Notes: generated by a model not told the origin, from the sequence alone. DNA of 64,000 bases from Margaritifera margaritifera (GCA_029931535.1 JAQPZY010001686.1:10017001-10081000); one strand, 5' to 3'. Numbered from the stretch's first letter, positions 1 to 11,743 are shown. A program made the numbers and translations.

Positions 1-340
1 CGAAGTCTGTTTGCTTCGACCTTTCTTTGGATTAAGATTCTTTTATCAGAAGTGTTTTAGGGTGCATCGACTGAGTAAGGGGCAGTTGTGTCATGGTCTC
101 CTCTGACAACACGTCCATCGTAGCATATCTCCGACGTCAAGGAGGCTCACACACCCCTTCTCTTTGCGTGGAGGTGGCACCTCCTTTGCTGGATGCCTCG
201 GAAGGGATAACCCTCCGAGCCAGTCACATTCCTCATAGCGCCACATTCCGGGGAAGAAGAACATATTAGCAGACAGTCTGTCCAGGTTGGGCAAAACAGC
301 CCTCACTGTATGGTCTCTTCACTGCTCCATAACAGAGTCC
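1..340 (+). pseudogene. DIRS-type retroelement fragment, RNase H C-terminal part
   Basis: Conceptual translation on the + strand from about 67 reads VRGSCVMVSSDNTSIVAYL followed by RRQGG, the typical SDN...YLRRQGG core of the RNase H domain in DIRS-like and related retroelements, then SLCVEV and ITLRASHIP. After a frameshift near 250 it continues NILADSLSRLGKTALTVWSL, matching the conserved ADSLSR end of the same domain. An in-frame stop precedes VRG and the frame changes, so the copy is dead. It lies in the presumed intron upstream of the first visible APLF exon. The same domain is present in the larger element at 25.8-26.1 kb, so both are probably one family or close relatives. The left edge of the window cuts it. 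Confidence 0.72.
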
Positions 341-3300
341 CTTTTCTCTTTATAGGGATAGTCAAATTTTCAATAAATGTTATGCTCACCATGGAGATAA
401 TCTTGTAACTGTTTTGTGTCTTGAACCTCAAAAAAATGTAAAACCTTGAAGAAAAAAAAACTTTAAAAAACCTCAGATTTTAAAAGTTGATCTCACTTCT
501 TACCCTGAACAAATAAATCAGAAATTATTAATTTATTGTTGATTTAAAACTTCAAACACCTTCCCTATCTGTTTCAGTCACCACTTTACAGCAAAGTTAA
601 AAAAATTGTAATTATCTGAAATTCATTATGTTGGCTTGTGTATAATCAACATGTAAGATTCTGTTTGTTATTGCAGATTTATCTCCCAGAGAAATAGACT
701 ATGGTTCCTTTCCTATATTTTTCAAGGGAGTGAACCCCCCAGATATCTGACAGATTTTCCAGTTTGCCTTCATATAAATTTATGAGCAAACACATTTATT
801 TAATGGATGTTTTTACATGCATTCTGCTTGAATCCACTGGTTGATAGTTTCCATAGTTTTACATCCAACCAAGCAATTTTAACTCTAAATAAATGATAAA
901 AAGAAATGTCTCCTTGTTTTCAATAAACCAAATATCTATCCTATGTTTTGCATTGTTTTGAATGCTGATATGATTTTTTTGTCTTTAAAAAATTAACTGT
1001 ACCAAATGTATTGAGAGTTTTAGAGGAACATTGTTTTACTAAAAAACAGAAAAGATAAACACTTATACACAGTCCATGACCAAACACCAAAGAGACACAG
1101 ATTTATAAAACTCCATCATCTCTTCCATATATATTTTTCAATCACTTAAGAATAGATTTGTCCATGCACACTGATTTATATATTGAACCCAAACAAGCCT
1201 GGAACCTGAAAACATACATTTCTTTTTAACTGGATGCAGGGAAGTAACCTGCATCAGCCTGAAATAAGTGTTTAAGAAAACATTAATCCTATTTGATGCA
1301 AGTGGTGAAGAGTGAAAATATAATTTCTTCTTTATGATTACCAATGCACACCAAAAACTGCTTTTTGATGATTTCCTAGTATTGTCAGACAAAGACTCCA
1401 AGCCCTGTAGAAATGTCAACATGGCTTGAGCTATTGACATTTTCAAAAGTTAAATTTGTGATATTTGTAATTTGTGAACATATACTTTTTGTCCAAAAAA
1501 AGGCAAGAGTTATAAAAGTTAAATTTCCCATTAAATGCTGCTTGTGTGTTAATGTGCTTGTGTTTAGCAGACATGGCCTTTTTTAGGTTAGAATTTTAGG
1601 GTATTTCACTTTCAGACTTCAAGAAAGTTTCTTAAGGTAACTATGTAAAATCTTGTACTTCTGTGTCAGTTTTTAGGGAAACTTTAGTAACTTTTATTGG
1701 TACATAATTCCCATTTAGTAATATTTAGTAACTTTTATCGGTACATAATTCCATAATCATGTCAAATAATACTAACTCCTTGAAAAATGGGCATTAAACG
1801 ATAGGTAATTGTGAGGGTGGGGGTGGGGGATAGAGCATTTCCCACACTTGCAATGTTAACTTCATATAGATCCAGCATTATGTATGAGTGTTTGCCGAAT
1901 GACTTGTGCTTTATATTGTTCTCCATATATATATATATCATATATATATATATAATCTACTATCTGATCTTGAAATGGAATATTTATTTCAGCAACTGAT
2001 GCAAGACAAGTTCTTTCTTTCTTTTGATAACTGTTTTTTTTTTTGTTTTTTTTTTAAATCCCAAAGTCAAAAAAGTACATGATTAATTATTTTCTGATTA
2101 TGTTTTCTGACACATGAATATTAAAACGAATGTGCTTCCAAACAAACTACAGAACTGTATCTTAGGATATAAGAGCTTGTTTCATCATCAGTGGTCATCA
2201 TGGTATATTCCTTATGTCTGGATCAAAATAATACATCACCTAAGTACATGCATATGTATATATGTGAATAAATATACATGAGATTGATTATACTACTTTT
2301 ATCTTCATGGTTTGCTTGAATTGTTTGTCATATTTCAGCTTTCTTTCAACATCTTTTGAACTTGAACACAGGCATTAATATTTTGGAGATATGGTATAAA
2401 ATCAGCTTTAATATCTTAATATTATCGCTGCATTTTTTAATTGTTACCATAGTAGCAAAGCTATTTGGTATAAATTTCAACAAATTCAATATTAGACCAA
2501 AATACTTTTTTACATTTGAAATGTTTAAGACCATGTGGGTACATTAAAAGAAACATATAAGCACAGAATATACATCCAAAACTTTATTGACTTTAAGTGT
2601 TCAATGTTAACACTTCACTGTTGTGCCTATATTTGGTCGAACTTGGACAATCCAAGCCAAATAAACAGAAAATCTTGCTTTTCTAAAAAAAAAATTGAAA
2701 GCATGACTGAAACTTAGACAATCCGTGCCAAATAGTTAGAAAATATCACTTTTCTCAATCAGAAATTTAAAAAAATTCAAAGCATGATTGATTTGGTAAG
2801 CAAATAGTAAGCTTAATATAAACGAATAGTGATAGATATGCAATTTTGTCATGATTTGTACACAATCACAGCTTGATTTGGTTGCCACGGCAACCAACCA
2901 TTTCATCCCCTGTATGCTGAAATAAAGTATACCCAATATCCATCCAGTGTTCACAACAAATTTCCCACTATAAAGAAAATTATTATTGTACAAGAAGTAA
3001 ACTCAAAAGTGATGCCAAATTATTGACATAATGGATAAATCCTGTGCAAATCAGGCAGTTCAGCCTCCAGACTGATGCGCAGTAAAGGGTTATATATCCT
3101 GTGATATTAATCTTTGTGAAGCCTTTTTATTTTCCCATTGTGAATGTTGAAATTAATTTTGATACTTAGTGGGCATTCAGAATTTTGATTTTTCACACCC
3201 GAGATCTCTTATCATGAAATAAGAAAAATGTTTATTTATTCATCAAGCAGAGAGAGATAGAGCATGATTTGGAAGCTACAATATACTCTCTAAAACTTTG

Positions 3301-3475
3301 CACTTTAGGCATAACTAAAACAAAAGTGTAAGTATTTCTAAATAAATAAATCTATGTAGAAAATGCACTGAAATAAAGATGTTGATTAACAGGGTTGGTT
3401 TGTCAAAATACATGTAACTTGTGTCTCTGTGCATTAAACAAGTATGGTACCTTTACATCTTTTATTACTTGTGTG
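341..3475. other. Intron or upstream sequence, no gene recognised
   Basis: AT-rich DNA without a convincing coding exon on either strand. It should belong to the APLF intron preceding the exon at 5011, or to the region containing earlier exons that cannot be recognised by eye. The only structure seen is a short duplication around 1685-1752 (two copies of a block containing taacttttat and gtacataattcc), an AT microsatellite near 1926-1953, and homopolymer runs near 2034-2055. Confidence 0.5.
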
Positions 3476-3665
3476 GGAGCTGTGGTAGCTCAGTTGGTAG
3501 AGTGTCAGAATCATAATCCAAGGGTTGCCAGTTTGATACCTACCCAGGCCACCTTGGGTCGGTTTCCTAAGTTGTCTCTGGAGAAAGGGACCAGCTCACA
3601 TTTCCTCTACATGATATAGCAAAATAAAGTGTTGTATGTGCCATTGAAAACCAATCAATCAATTA
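3474..3665 (+). mobile_element. tRNA-derived SINE
   Basis: The head resembles a tRNA gene: an A-box-like TAGCTCAGTTGG at about 3487 and a B-box-like AGTTTGATACC at about 3529, the spacing being right for an internal RNA polymerase III promoter. It is followed by a non-tRNA body and ends in a short CAAT-rich repeat (ccaatcaatcaatt), typical of a SINE tail. The tRNA cloverleaf is not intact, so it is not called as a functional tRNA. Related head sequence (gggagctgtggtgg) is seen at 31060. Confidence 0.65.
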
Positions 3666-3666
3666 T

Positions 3667-3985
3667 TACCATATTTGCCGGCCTATAAGTTGATGTGGAG
3701 TATAAGTCGAATTCGCTAATTTCATCAATTTTCAATCCTTCATGCATATATAAGTCGATGCGGAGTATAAGACGAAGCCCAAAATGATAATTATTTTTTT
3801 ACACTATACTTTTCGTACTTTGAAATTTTTTAATTTTTTCTTTTTTTTCACGTACGAAAAATTACATGAACATATGGTAAAGCAATTTCAATGACTTAAT
3901 CCATATATAAGTCGATTCGGAGTATAAGATGAAGCCTAGACTTCCAGGTCAAAAAGTATCGACTTATAGGCCAGCAAATACCGTA
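3667..3985. mobile_element. Non-autonomous DNA transposon (MITE-like) with terminal inverted repeats
   Basis: The left end starts taccatatttgccggcctat and the complement of the right end reads tacggtatttgctggcctat, so about 24 bases match in inverted orientation with few differences. Inside are three related copies of tataagtcgatgcggagtat, one of them in the left end. No coding capacity is seen. A TA at each edge could be the target duplication, but the superfamily is not decided. Confidence 0.7.
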
Positions 3986-5010
3986 CTTGTTTTTATATTA
4001 TCAGTATATACCTTATATTTAACTAATGAATGAATGAATTTCCAAAAATGATTTTTCCTTCTTGTAGTTCCCAAGTTTGTATACTAAAGTTACAGGATAA
4101 CAATCAGTTAAGTACATTTCTGAAATAAGAAAGAAAAAAAAAATCAGGCTCTTTTATTTCTACCTCTTGAAGTATTTTTTTCTTCTTCCATTAATTTTTG
4201 TTCACACATCAATAAGCTCGAACTCATTGGTAATATCTAAATCTAAAACTTGGATATTTAAAAAAAGTGAAACAAAATCACTTTAAAAATTATTGGTTGG
4301 TGTGCATTTTCTTGGTCTACTCTTAGTTGAATATCAGTCCCCAAGTAAAGGTCATAACAATAGAAGTATGAGATGCCCTGTCACTGATTGTCCGTAAAAT
4401 AATAGCTGAATGGGGTATTAAAAATTAATTAAATTTGCACAGATTAAAGATCATAGATTATTTTTATCAAATACACAAGGAAAAGTGTATGTTGGTGAGT
4501 GATTTTTTTTCTGTATAACATGATTATTGAGAGTGTATCAGTTTTCTGTAACAGAAAGCCTATGCTCTGATTTTATGGCAGGTTGTAAATGATTTCATAA
4601 GGTCTTGTATCCTTTACCTTGATTTTATCATTTTCTTTCACATGACTGTTATTGTGATTGTTTCAATGATATACCAGAAAGGGTTTTTCTTTTCTGTTAT
4701 AATAGAAGACAAAGGTTTTCATTTTATATCCAGTCTCTCCCAAAGTTTATAGTGCAGTGATACACCTTGGTAGAAGGTGCTGTCATATAGATGACATAAT
4801 GTAATGATCACATCCTTTCAAACCGCACAGTAAGCATTGATTGTACGAAAGCAAACATCCATAAGTAGACAGCATAGACCCCGATTTATCAGTGCCTTAT
4901 GCAACAAAAGATCCGGGTCCAGGCTGGTCTCAGGTTGATATGTGCTGTTACACAGATAAATAAGGTAAATGATTGTAGAGTTTGCTAGTAGCCTTTTTGA
5001 CCTGTTACAG
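3986..5010. other. Intron sequence upstream of the first visible exon
   Basis: AT-rich, no exon recognised. The stretch 4850-4950 weakly resembles one half of the double-hairpin element described at 30721, but it is too degraded to call. The end of the stretch provides the 3' splice site: a pyrimidine-rich tract and ttacag at 5005-5010. Confidence 0.45.
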
Positions 5011-5167
5011 AAGACCAAGAGTCAAGGTGGAACAGTTCAGCCCCCTGGTAAGAAGGAGATGGCCCTTCCTGTAGACAAATCTAGGAAGCTACCCACCTGG
5101 TTGGTCCAGTTAGCTAAATCACCCCCTCCTCCTGGGAAGTCCCCTCCAAAACCTGTACAGAGGTGTG
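5011..5167 (+). CDS. APLF: APLF-like exon with Ku-binding motif (first visible exon)
   Basis: This exon encodes residues 1-52 of the visible 529-residue part. It is bounded by ttacag before 5011 and gtaagc after 5167, starts in phase 0 and ends one base into a codon. Residues 25-34 read RKLPTWLVQL (5083-5112). In the APLF family a short basic-LP-x-W motif between the FHA domain and the zinc fingers binds the vWA domain of Ku80, and this matches it in sequence and in order. The rest is Pro/Lys-rich and probably disordered. The family normally begins with an FHA domain that binds phosphorylated XRCC1/XRCC4; this must lie upstream. Role by family: nuclear scaffold that retains XRCC4-ligase IV and Ku at double-strand breaks. 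Protein assignment rests mostly on the downstream exons, with which the phase agrees. Confidence 0.8.
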
Positions 5168-5802
5168 GTAAGCAAGCTCAGCATAACTTTTTTGTTCAAA
5201 TCACCTGGCCATAAAGCAAACTGAGCTTTTGGTAGAGCCCAGTCTTGTTTAAATGTACTTTAAATTGAGCTTTTGGTAGGGCCCAGTCTTGTTTAAATGT
5301 ACTTGATATGTAAAAATATCATCTCTCTTCTTTATAAACTTAAATCCAAGTGACTCTAGTAAATTTTAAATCATCCATCTTTAATCTTTACTTCATAGAC
5401 TCATCTGAACTTCCATTCACATTGATTTGGCTGGTGATTGTGTTGCACTTGTAGTTTCCACTAATTTCATAAATACAACATTCCTCTCTTGGCATGAAAT
5501 AGTCGTATGTGTTTGAAACCCATGAGAGGAATCAAGAGACAAAAAGCTAGTTTTTTTCACTGTTATGGTAAATGTATAGCTATATCAACTAATAAAACAA
5601 ATGACATCTGCACCATCATGTCTATAAAGTGCTGAAATTCATGTAATTTCAATGGATGCGGAAGATTGTCCAAACATCCAATGCCAAAAGTAGTATCACT
5701 GTTACAAAGAGTAAATAATGCCCACAAATGCCACATGTTTTTCTTTTTATTCTGAGTTTTTTTGGTGTTTATATCTTCTACATACCTATTAAAAGTGTTA
5801 TC

Positions 5803-5815
5803 GATATATATATAT

Positions 5816-5897
<82 letters not shown>
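5803..5897. repeat. TA dinucleotide microsatellite
   Basis: About 95 bases of almost pure TA with one aaa interruption near 5828. Apparent Ile-Tyr reading frames through it on both strands are artefacts of the repeat. Confidence 0.97.
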
Positions 5898-5900
<3 letters not shown>

Positions 5901-5993
5901 TTGATATCTATCCTTTCTACATAGTTGGATGTGATAGTCCATGTGACCTGCATTTGGCTAATTAATTATGATAAGCTACATTTGTACAGGTTT

Positions 5994-6091
5994 ACGGTGT
6001 ACTTACTGACTGTTTGAAGTAAGTATGAGTGTATTTACTGACTGTATGAAGTAAGTATGAGTGTACTTACTGACTGTATGAAGTAAGTATT
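5994..6091. repeat. Short tandem repeat, about 32-bp unit, three copies
   Basis: The block gtacttactgactgtatgaa followed by gtaagtatgagt recurs three times with single-base differences (first copy has tgtttgaa). It lies between the TA microsatellite and the LINE relic. Confidence 0.85.
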
Positions 6092-6254
6092 GTGTTTCTT
6101 CTTTTATTACTAATAACTCATACCACATAGGTTAAAAGGCTGAGTCTGCTCTTCATACAAAAAGTACTTTAAATATTACTTACATACTTGTGGTGTGGTC
6201 AGAAAAATAATTAGATAAAAATGTATGTTAATTTGAAGTTTCTTTGATGTTCTA

Positions 6255-7385
6255 TGGAAGGTCAAATTTCATATCCCACCATTTTCGGTCAATGCAGTCC
6301 TTAAAGCTGGCCGGTGTTGGGGTGCTTACTACAGCCTCAGGGAGCGAATTCCAGTCGTTGATCACTCTAAGTGAAAAGAAGAACTTGCATGTATTCTTCA
6401 GCAGCTTATACCCCTTGTTGCTAATTCTGAGAGAGTGAAGAACTTCTCTGATGAAACTCTGATTAGCGCATTCAACACCTTATACACTTTGATCATGTCA
6501 ACATGCCTTCGTCAGTAATGCAGTGAGTGCATGTTGAGGATTTCAGCCTATCCTGATATGGCAGTTGTTTTGGATCTTTAACTAACCTTGTTGCTCTCCT
6601 CTGTACTCACTTTATGTTGTCCATGTCCATCTTGAACCTTGGTGAGCGGACTTGGTTTCCATACTCTAAGATTGGTCTGCCCATTGTTGAGTAGTGTTTT
6701 GCTAGTGTTGCCCCATCAAGATGGACGAAAGTTTTCTTGAACACCCCCAAAACACTTTTGGCTTTTTTTACTGCTGCAGCCACCTGTTTGCGAAACTTCA
6801 GTTTGTCATCGATCAAAACATCCAGGTCTTTTTCTTCTGATATGGTTGCAATCTATGGATTTTGTATAGTAGGTATGGTGTGGATTGTTGTATCCTAAGT
6901 GCATCACCTTGCACTTGGCTGCATTGAATTCAAGTTGCCATATCCTTGACCACTCTCCCATTTTGTTGATGACATATTGGGGTGCTTCATATTAATCAGC
7001 TGACTCTACTGTTCTGTACACTTTTGTGTCATCTACGAATATCTTCATAATACTGCTGACTGCATCTGGAATGTCATTGATGAAGATCACAAACGGCAGG
7101 GTGTCGATTGCACTACCGTGAAGGATGCCGCTGGTTACTGGTGTCCAATCTGACTTTGTACCACAGATTATTCCCCTCTTGCTGCATCCTGTCAAGAAGT
7201 TGCGCACCCATTTATATAAATTTCCATGAAGCACATAAGGCTTTTATTTTGATGACTAATCACTCATTGGGAACCTTGTCAACAGCCTTCTTAAAGTCAA
7301 AGTACACAGCTTCAGCAGGTAGACCATCTCGAGCATTTCTGTCCACTAATCATAATGTTCTTTGCGTATTTCAAAATGTATTACT
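6255..7385 (-). pseudogene. Non-LTR retrotransposon (LINE) reverse transcriptase relic
   Basis: Read on the minus strand, the order is that of the C-terminal half of a LINE ORF2. At 7330-7260 comes GLPAEAVYFDFKKAVDKVPN (RT motif with the first catalytic Asp) followed by a stop. At 7234-6992 come YKWVRNFLTG, SGILHGSAIDTLPFVIFIND and IFVDDTKVYR, where FVDD is the catalytic box of the polymerase. At 6816-6607 comes IDDKLKFRKQVAAAVKKAKS, then PILEYGN. At about 6430-6255 comes SLRVINDWNSLPEAVV and a stop, the usual ORF2 end. Pieces lie in different frames, with stops between them, so it is inactive and 5'-truncated, as LINE copies usually are. The style resembles the Jockey/CR1 group; the clade is not fixed. 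It sits antisense in an APLF intron. Confidence 0.82.
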
Positions 7386-7607
7386 TGTTTTAATTGTTCA
7401 TTAGTAATTACATATGTATAAATTTGTCCATTCAGCCTACACAAGTTATAAGTTATGCAAACCAATTATATGTGGACATCATTGTCATCCGTAAGTAAAT
7501 ACTCTAAAATATGCCTATAATACATTTGTTGCCTGAGGCAGGAGATGTACAGAAAATTAAAATTGGGTACAAGAAATTATTAATTGGTATTGATCTTGAA
7601 TGGGAAG

Positions 7608-7811
7608 GATTAAACATTTAAGGAATATGCCAGTACTGGCAATTAAACATTTAAGGAATATGCCAGTACTGGCAATTAAACATTTAAGGAATATGCCAGT
7701 ACTGGCAATTAAACATTTAAGGAATATGCCAGTACTGGCAATTAAACATTTAAGGAATATGCCAGTACTGGCAATTAAACATTTAAGGAATATGCCAGTA
7801 CTGGCAATTAA
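7608..7811. repeat. 33-bp minisatellite, six copies
   Basis: Six nearly identical direct copies of a 33-bp unit starting attaaacatttaaggaatat and ending ccagtactggca, with starts of the aggaatatg block at 7621, 7654, 7687, 7720, 7753 and 7786. Because 33 is a multiple of three, the array is open in both directions and simulates an 11-residue protein repeat. The agtact/tggca part contains the palindrome ccagtactgg. Confidence 0.97.
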
Positions 7812-7839
7812 ACAATTTAACAATTTTGACAAGTCCAAT

Positions 7840-9480
7840 TATTATGTAAGTTTATGGTTTGAGCCGGCAAGTCCAAAATGATGATGTAAGTCATTCTAAA
7901 ACCAGGCAAAGTTAGCTTGCTGTTTACTTAGCTGTAAAAATTAGAATAGTGTGGTAAAGTTGCACCAGACTCCCTGGTAATTTTTACAATGTGAAATGAT
8001 GTCACTGGTTGACCCTGAGAACTAGCTGCAATAGTCAGTATGCAAAATTTTACATAAATTGATAAATTGGAAAAATGTATATACTGACAGTCGAAGACAA
8101 TGTAAAATTTCACTTAATATGATTGGCAATGAGAGAGAGATATCTGTTGACGATATGATACTATTGATATTACTGATGGGGTAAGAAATATTTGTTGTCC
8201 TGCTAAAATACCATATTGATGCCAATGTCACATTTTCATGGGGACAGTTTACTTATTCCAACTCAGTAGTTAGTCAAAAGGACTGTTCTTATTCCAACTC
8301 AGTAGTTAGTCTGCTTAACTCATTTTCCGCTGGAGATTCTGTTCATTTTCACCTGAAATGGGAGTCAGAAACACATTTTTTGGGTTACTTCTGATTGCAT
8401 CCAAACACATCTGTTTCCGAGAGATTTTCGTTTAGCTGGATGTTTAGGTGTATAAAAGACATTTTCTATTGGCTACTTTGCTTGTGCATGTGCAGAAGGG
8501 TGAACTTTTTATTTTGTTTATTGGACCCATGATTTTTGTGTCCTGGCCCCTTTTTACTCCAAATCTCAAACTTAACCAACTTTTTGCAAAGGTTCATTTA
8601 TCTGTGTGCAGTTTGGACCAGTCTGCTTTAGATCTAAGGCCAAAAAGTCTAAAATCCAGAAAACAAATTTGTTTTTCTGCTGTATTTTTTAACATGAGTA
8701 GAAAATAGGAAAACAAATTTGTTTTTCTGCTGTATTTTTTAACATGAGTAGAAAGTCTACATTATTTGGTATCTTTGTGGAACAGTATCTTTTTCCTTTT
8801 CTGTAATATCACCCACTTTGGTGTATCATAAATGATGTTGATGTTATAGAGCTCGGAAGTATGGTACTACCTCATGACACGTAAATGTGGCACTTGGGGA
8901 TAATGAGTTAATTGTTTCTCTATTATACCTGGAACCAGTTTTTACAAAATATGCTTTCATATTATTGTTGTTTTATTCCTTCCCCTACCCTGTTAAAATT
9001 CTACTTTGATTAAGTGAGCATTCCAATATTGTTCCATAGGTGAGCATTTTTTTTAGCCACGATTTATGTGAGTAAATGTTTATTTTAAATTGTAATTTTT
9101 ACTCCATTAGATAAAAGTTTGTACACAATGCCTGTTGACCCTTTCATCCTCCCAAAAAGCTCTTATCAAACACCTTTCACAGTCACATATTTGCAATCAC
9201 ACTTTCACATACAGACTGACCATATATGTGGCATTTTATAATCATTATACTGTTTTTTCATTATCCAAAAATGTGGTGGTGTTTTTTTTAAAAACATGGA
9301 AATGACATTGTTCAGCTTAATTCTGCAAAGTTGATTTCATTTGAATCGATATTTTACAGATCAGAAGCGTTTATGCGATGATTCTTTGTCATTCTTCATC
9401 TATCGCCCGTTGTCTGTTAGCATGTCTGCTATTGCTGCTTCTCTGAAACTACTTGGAGGATTGCCATGAGAATTTACAAA
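7840..9480. other. Intron sequence with short duplications
   Basis: No coding signal. Two local duplications are visible: 8251-8273 and 8287-8310 (both cttattccaactcagtagtt), and 8659-8704 against 8709-8754 (both aaaacaaatttgtttttctg onward). These look like recent slippage or unequal exchange. Confidence 0.6.
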
Positions 9481-10560
9481 CACATTCATCCAAAGATTGA
9501 GTTGGTCCTAAATGAAAATGGTGCCTTGGGCATCCAATTTGGCTTCCAAGTTAGACATCTTGAAAATCTTGTTATCACTACTTCTTCATATTGACATGGC
9601 ATTTTCACTGAAAGACTTCTCATAATGTCTAGTTGGTCCTCAATGAAAATGGTTCTCATTGGATGATCCAATATATTCATCATAGTGGCCATCTTAGAAA
9701 TCTTGTTATTGCTATGCCTCCTTAATGGATGGTCGTATTGACACGTGGTATTCACTGAAAGGCATCCTATGGTCCCTAGTGGTCATAAATGAAAATGGTG
9801 CCCTTTAGACAGCCAATATTGCCACCACAGTGACCATTTTGAAAATCTTGTTATCACTACTCTATCTTAACGGATGATCATATCAACTTGGGTTTTTTTT
9901 GCTGTCAGATTTCTTATAATGTCTAGTTGATTCTGAATAAAAATGATGCCAACCTGACATCAGATATGGCCATCATGCCATCCATTTTGAATATGTTGTT
10001 ATTGCTACTCCTTAATTGATGGTCATATTGGCTTGGGGTTTTCACTAAAAGTCTTCCTGTGATGTCTAGTTGGTCCTACATGAAAATTGTGCCCACTGAA
10101 AATGTCCTTGAACATCCAATATGGCTGCCATGATGACTAGCTTGAAATTCTTGTTATTAATGCTCATCCTGAACAGATGTTTATATCAGCATGGGGTTTT
10201 CACTAAAAGACTTCATATGATGTCTATTGGGTCATAAATAAAAATGGTACCAATCTGACATCAAATATGGCCACGATGGAAGCCATCTTGAAACTCTTAT
10301 CATTGCTACTTCTTCTGAATAGATGGTCATATTGACAAGACTTCTTACAATGTGTAGTTGGTCCTAAATTAAAATGGTGCCCCTTGGACATCTAGTATGG
10401 CCACCATCTTGAAAATCTTGTTATCACTACTCCTCCTGAATGGATTGTCATATGTACATGGGGTTTTCAGAAAAAGACTTATGATGTCTACTTGGTACTA
10501 AATGAAAGTGGTGCAATTTTGACCTCCAACATTTCAACCAAATCTTGTTATCATTACATA
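9480..10560 (+). repeat. Degenerate ATGGCC-type tandem repeat, about 131-160 bp period, family copy 1
   Basis: A recurrent block ttggtcctaaatgaaaatgg occurs near 9504, 9635, 9780, 9926, 10068, 10227, 10359 and 10491, giving units of about 131-160 bp. Each unit then carries a form of catccaatatggccaccat, ccatcttgaaaatcttgtta and tggggttttcactaaaagac. Copies have diverged strongly. The same family occurs at 57.6-60.4 kb in both orientations and as a stub at 33.8 kb. Confidence 0.9.
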
Positions 10561-11130
10561 TTGGATTTTTATCATTTAACCGTGTTTGTGTATATATCTG
10601 AAGAATACCTTGGATGATATCTTTTAAGTAGCTTCATGTTTAATTTTTTTTCTCCAAAAACATTACTTACAGATTTAACCAGACTTAAAATGTACTTATA
10701 TCTTGACATTGTCTGAGGCACATTCACTGATCTTTTTTCCATGATATCAGGTTTAAGGTCTAAGGCCATGACAAAGAATACTGTATTGTACTTACAGGTA
10801 TCTTGTGAAAATGTGAACTCAAACATAAGAAAATAGTTTTGTTTCCAAATTTTTGGCGTGTTGGAGTTTCCAGAATATCAGAGATCGTTTCAGTACTCAG
10901 CAGTTAAAAAGAACTATCTTTGATTCCCATAATGCATTGTCTGTCTGTCCATCAACAATTGCTTATTACCTCTCTGGAGACTATATTTCTGGTCCAGTTA
11001 TGAACAAACTTTAAGTTAGATATAAACTGGCATCATTTAGATTTGGTTTCAACACTCAGCAGTTAAAAATCAGAAATGGTCTTATCCTGGATTCCTGGAA
11101 ATTCTTTTTGGCCATTAGAGCATCAGTCCC
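10561..11130 (+). repeat. Tail segment of the ATGGCC-type dispersed repeat, copy 1
   Basis: Non-periodic segment that follows the array at 9480-10560. Parts recur elsewhere: 10565-10800 is related to 60110-60300, and 10800-11130 (containing gtgttggagtttc, atatcagaga and ggccattagagcatc) is related to 33860-34050 and, inverted, to 58380-58460. Array and tail therefore travel together as one element. A partial internal duplication (ttcagtactcagcagttaaa near 10886 and ttcaacactcagcagttaaa near 11047) is also present. Confidence 0.75.
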
Positions 11131-11209
11131 TTGAAGTGACTCTTGTCAATTGTATCTGTATTTCTTGAACCCACAACAGGTGACTTTTAAAATTTTTCTC
11201 TGCTTGCAG

Positions 11210-11743
11210 TTGCCCAAATTCCAGCAAAACCTAAAAAGTCTAAACTCTCTGAAAGTGAGGAAGAGAAAGAAGAAGAGCAACCTAGTAAACCAAAAAGGGC
11301 AGAAGCAAGTAAAGCCAAAGGTAGAGCCCAGAGAAGATCTGAGAGTGATGAGGAGTTTTCAGCGGAAGAGTCTCGGCCAAAGAAGACTGCTAGACAGTCA
11401 AAACCAAAGAAGAAGTCAAGTAGTGAAGAGTGGGATGGTGAGTCTGTGGAGGAAGAAAGGTCTCGAAAAGCTTTGGGGAGGAGTAAGGCAAAATCTAAAA
11501 GTGATGATGACTGGGAGGAAGAAGAAGAAGAAAACTGTAAATCTAGAAAGACAGTAGCAGCCAAGAAAGGAAGGCAGAAGAAGTTAGAAAGTGAAGATGA
11601 CTGGAGTGAGGAAGACGTTAAACCAAAACGGGGTGGGCGAAGCACAGGTGGCCGCAGAAGAAGGCGGAGTGAGAGTGATGATGATGAAAAACCAAGTACA
11701 TCACGTCCCACTAGAGCAGCGAGACAGAAAAGAGCTAGTTATG
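11210..11743 (+). CDS. APLF: APLF-like exon, long charged linker
   Basis: Large exon (534 bp) bounded by tgcttgcag and gtatgt, phase 1 to phase 1, encoding residues 53-230. The composition is extreme: Ser, Glu, Asp, Lys and Arg predominate. It repeats a pattern of basic patch, then Ser-acidic patch with an aromatic residue: SESDEEFSAEES-type, SSSEEWDGES, SDDDWEEEEEE, ESEDDWSEED and RRSESDDDEKPS. It should be intrinsically disordered, with several bipartite-style basic clusters (GRRRRR) that could act as nuclear localisation signals. In vertebrate APLF the segment between Ku motif and PBZ fingers is also disordered but I do not recall this repeat. The frame joins exactly with the flanking exons. 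An antisense open frame of similar length is only a composition shadow. Confidence 0.85.

Larger units (their letters stand above)
5168..11209 (+). other. APLF intron (6,042 bp)
   Basis: GT-AG intron, phase 1. It holds a 45-bp duplication just after the donor (5219-5307, both copies containing gagcttttggtag), a TA microsatellite, a LINE relic on the opposite strand, a 33-bp minisatellite and the first array of the ATGGCC-type degenerate repeat. No nested gene is seen. Confidence 0.75.

Noticed and set aside
3474..3560. Functional tRNA gene
   Set aside because: The stems of the cloverleaf do not pair and the B box is degenerate; a SINE head is the better explanation.
4820..4960. Possible degraded half of the double-hairpin element
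   Set aside because: Only short words match (catagacccc, gatccgggtc); the terminal repeats are absent.
5563..5965. Ile-Tyr repeat frames on both strands
   Set aside because: Produced by the TA microsatellite.
7557..7881. Apparent 11-residue protein repeats on both strands
   Set aside because: The 33-bp minisatellite is a multiple of three without stops; there is no splice or codon evidence.
11187..11711. Antisense open frame of 174 codons, rich in Ser and Leu
   Set aside because: Mirror of the Lys/Glu/Ser-rich APLF exon on the other strand; the sense frame has splice sites and consistent phases.
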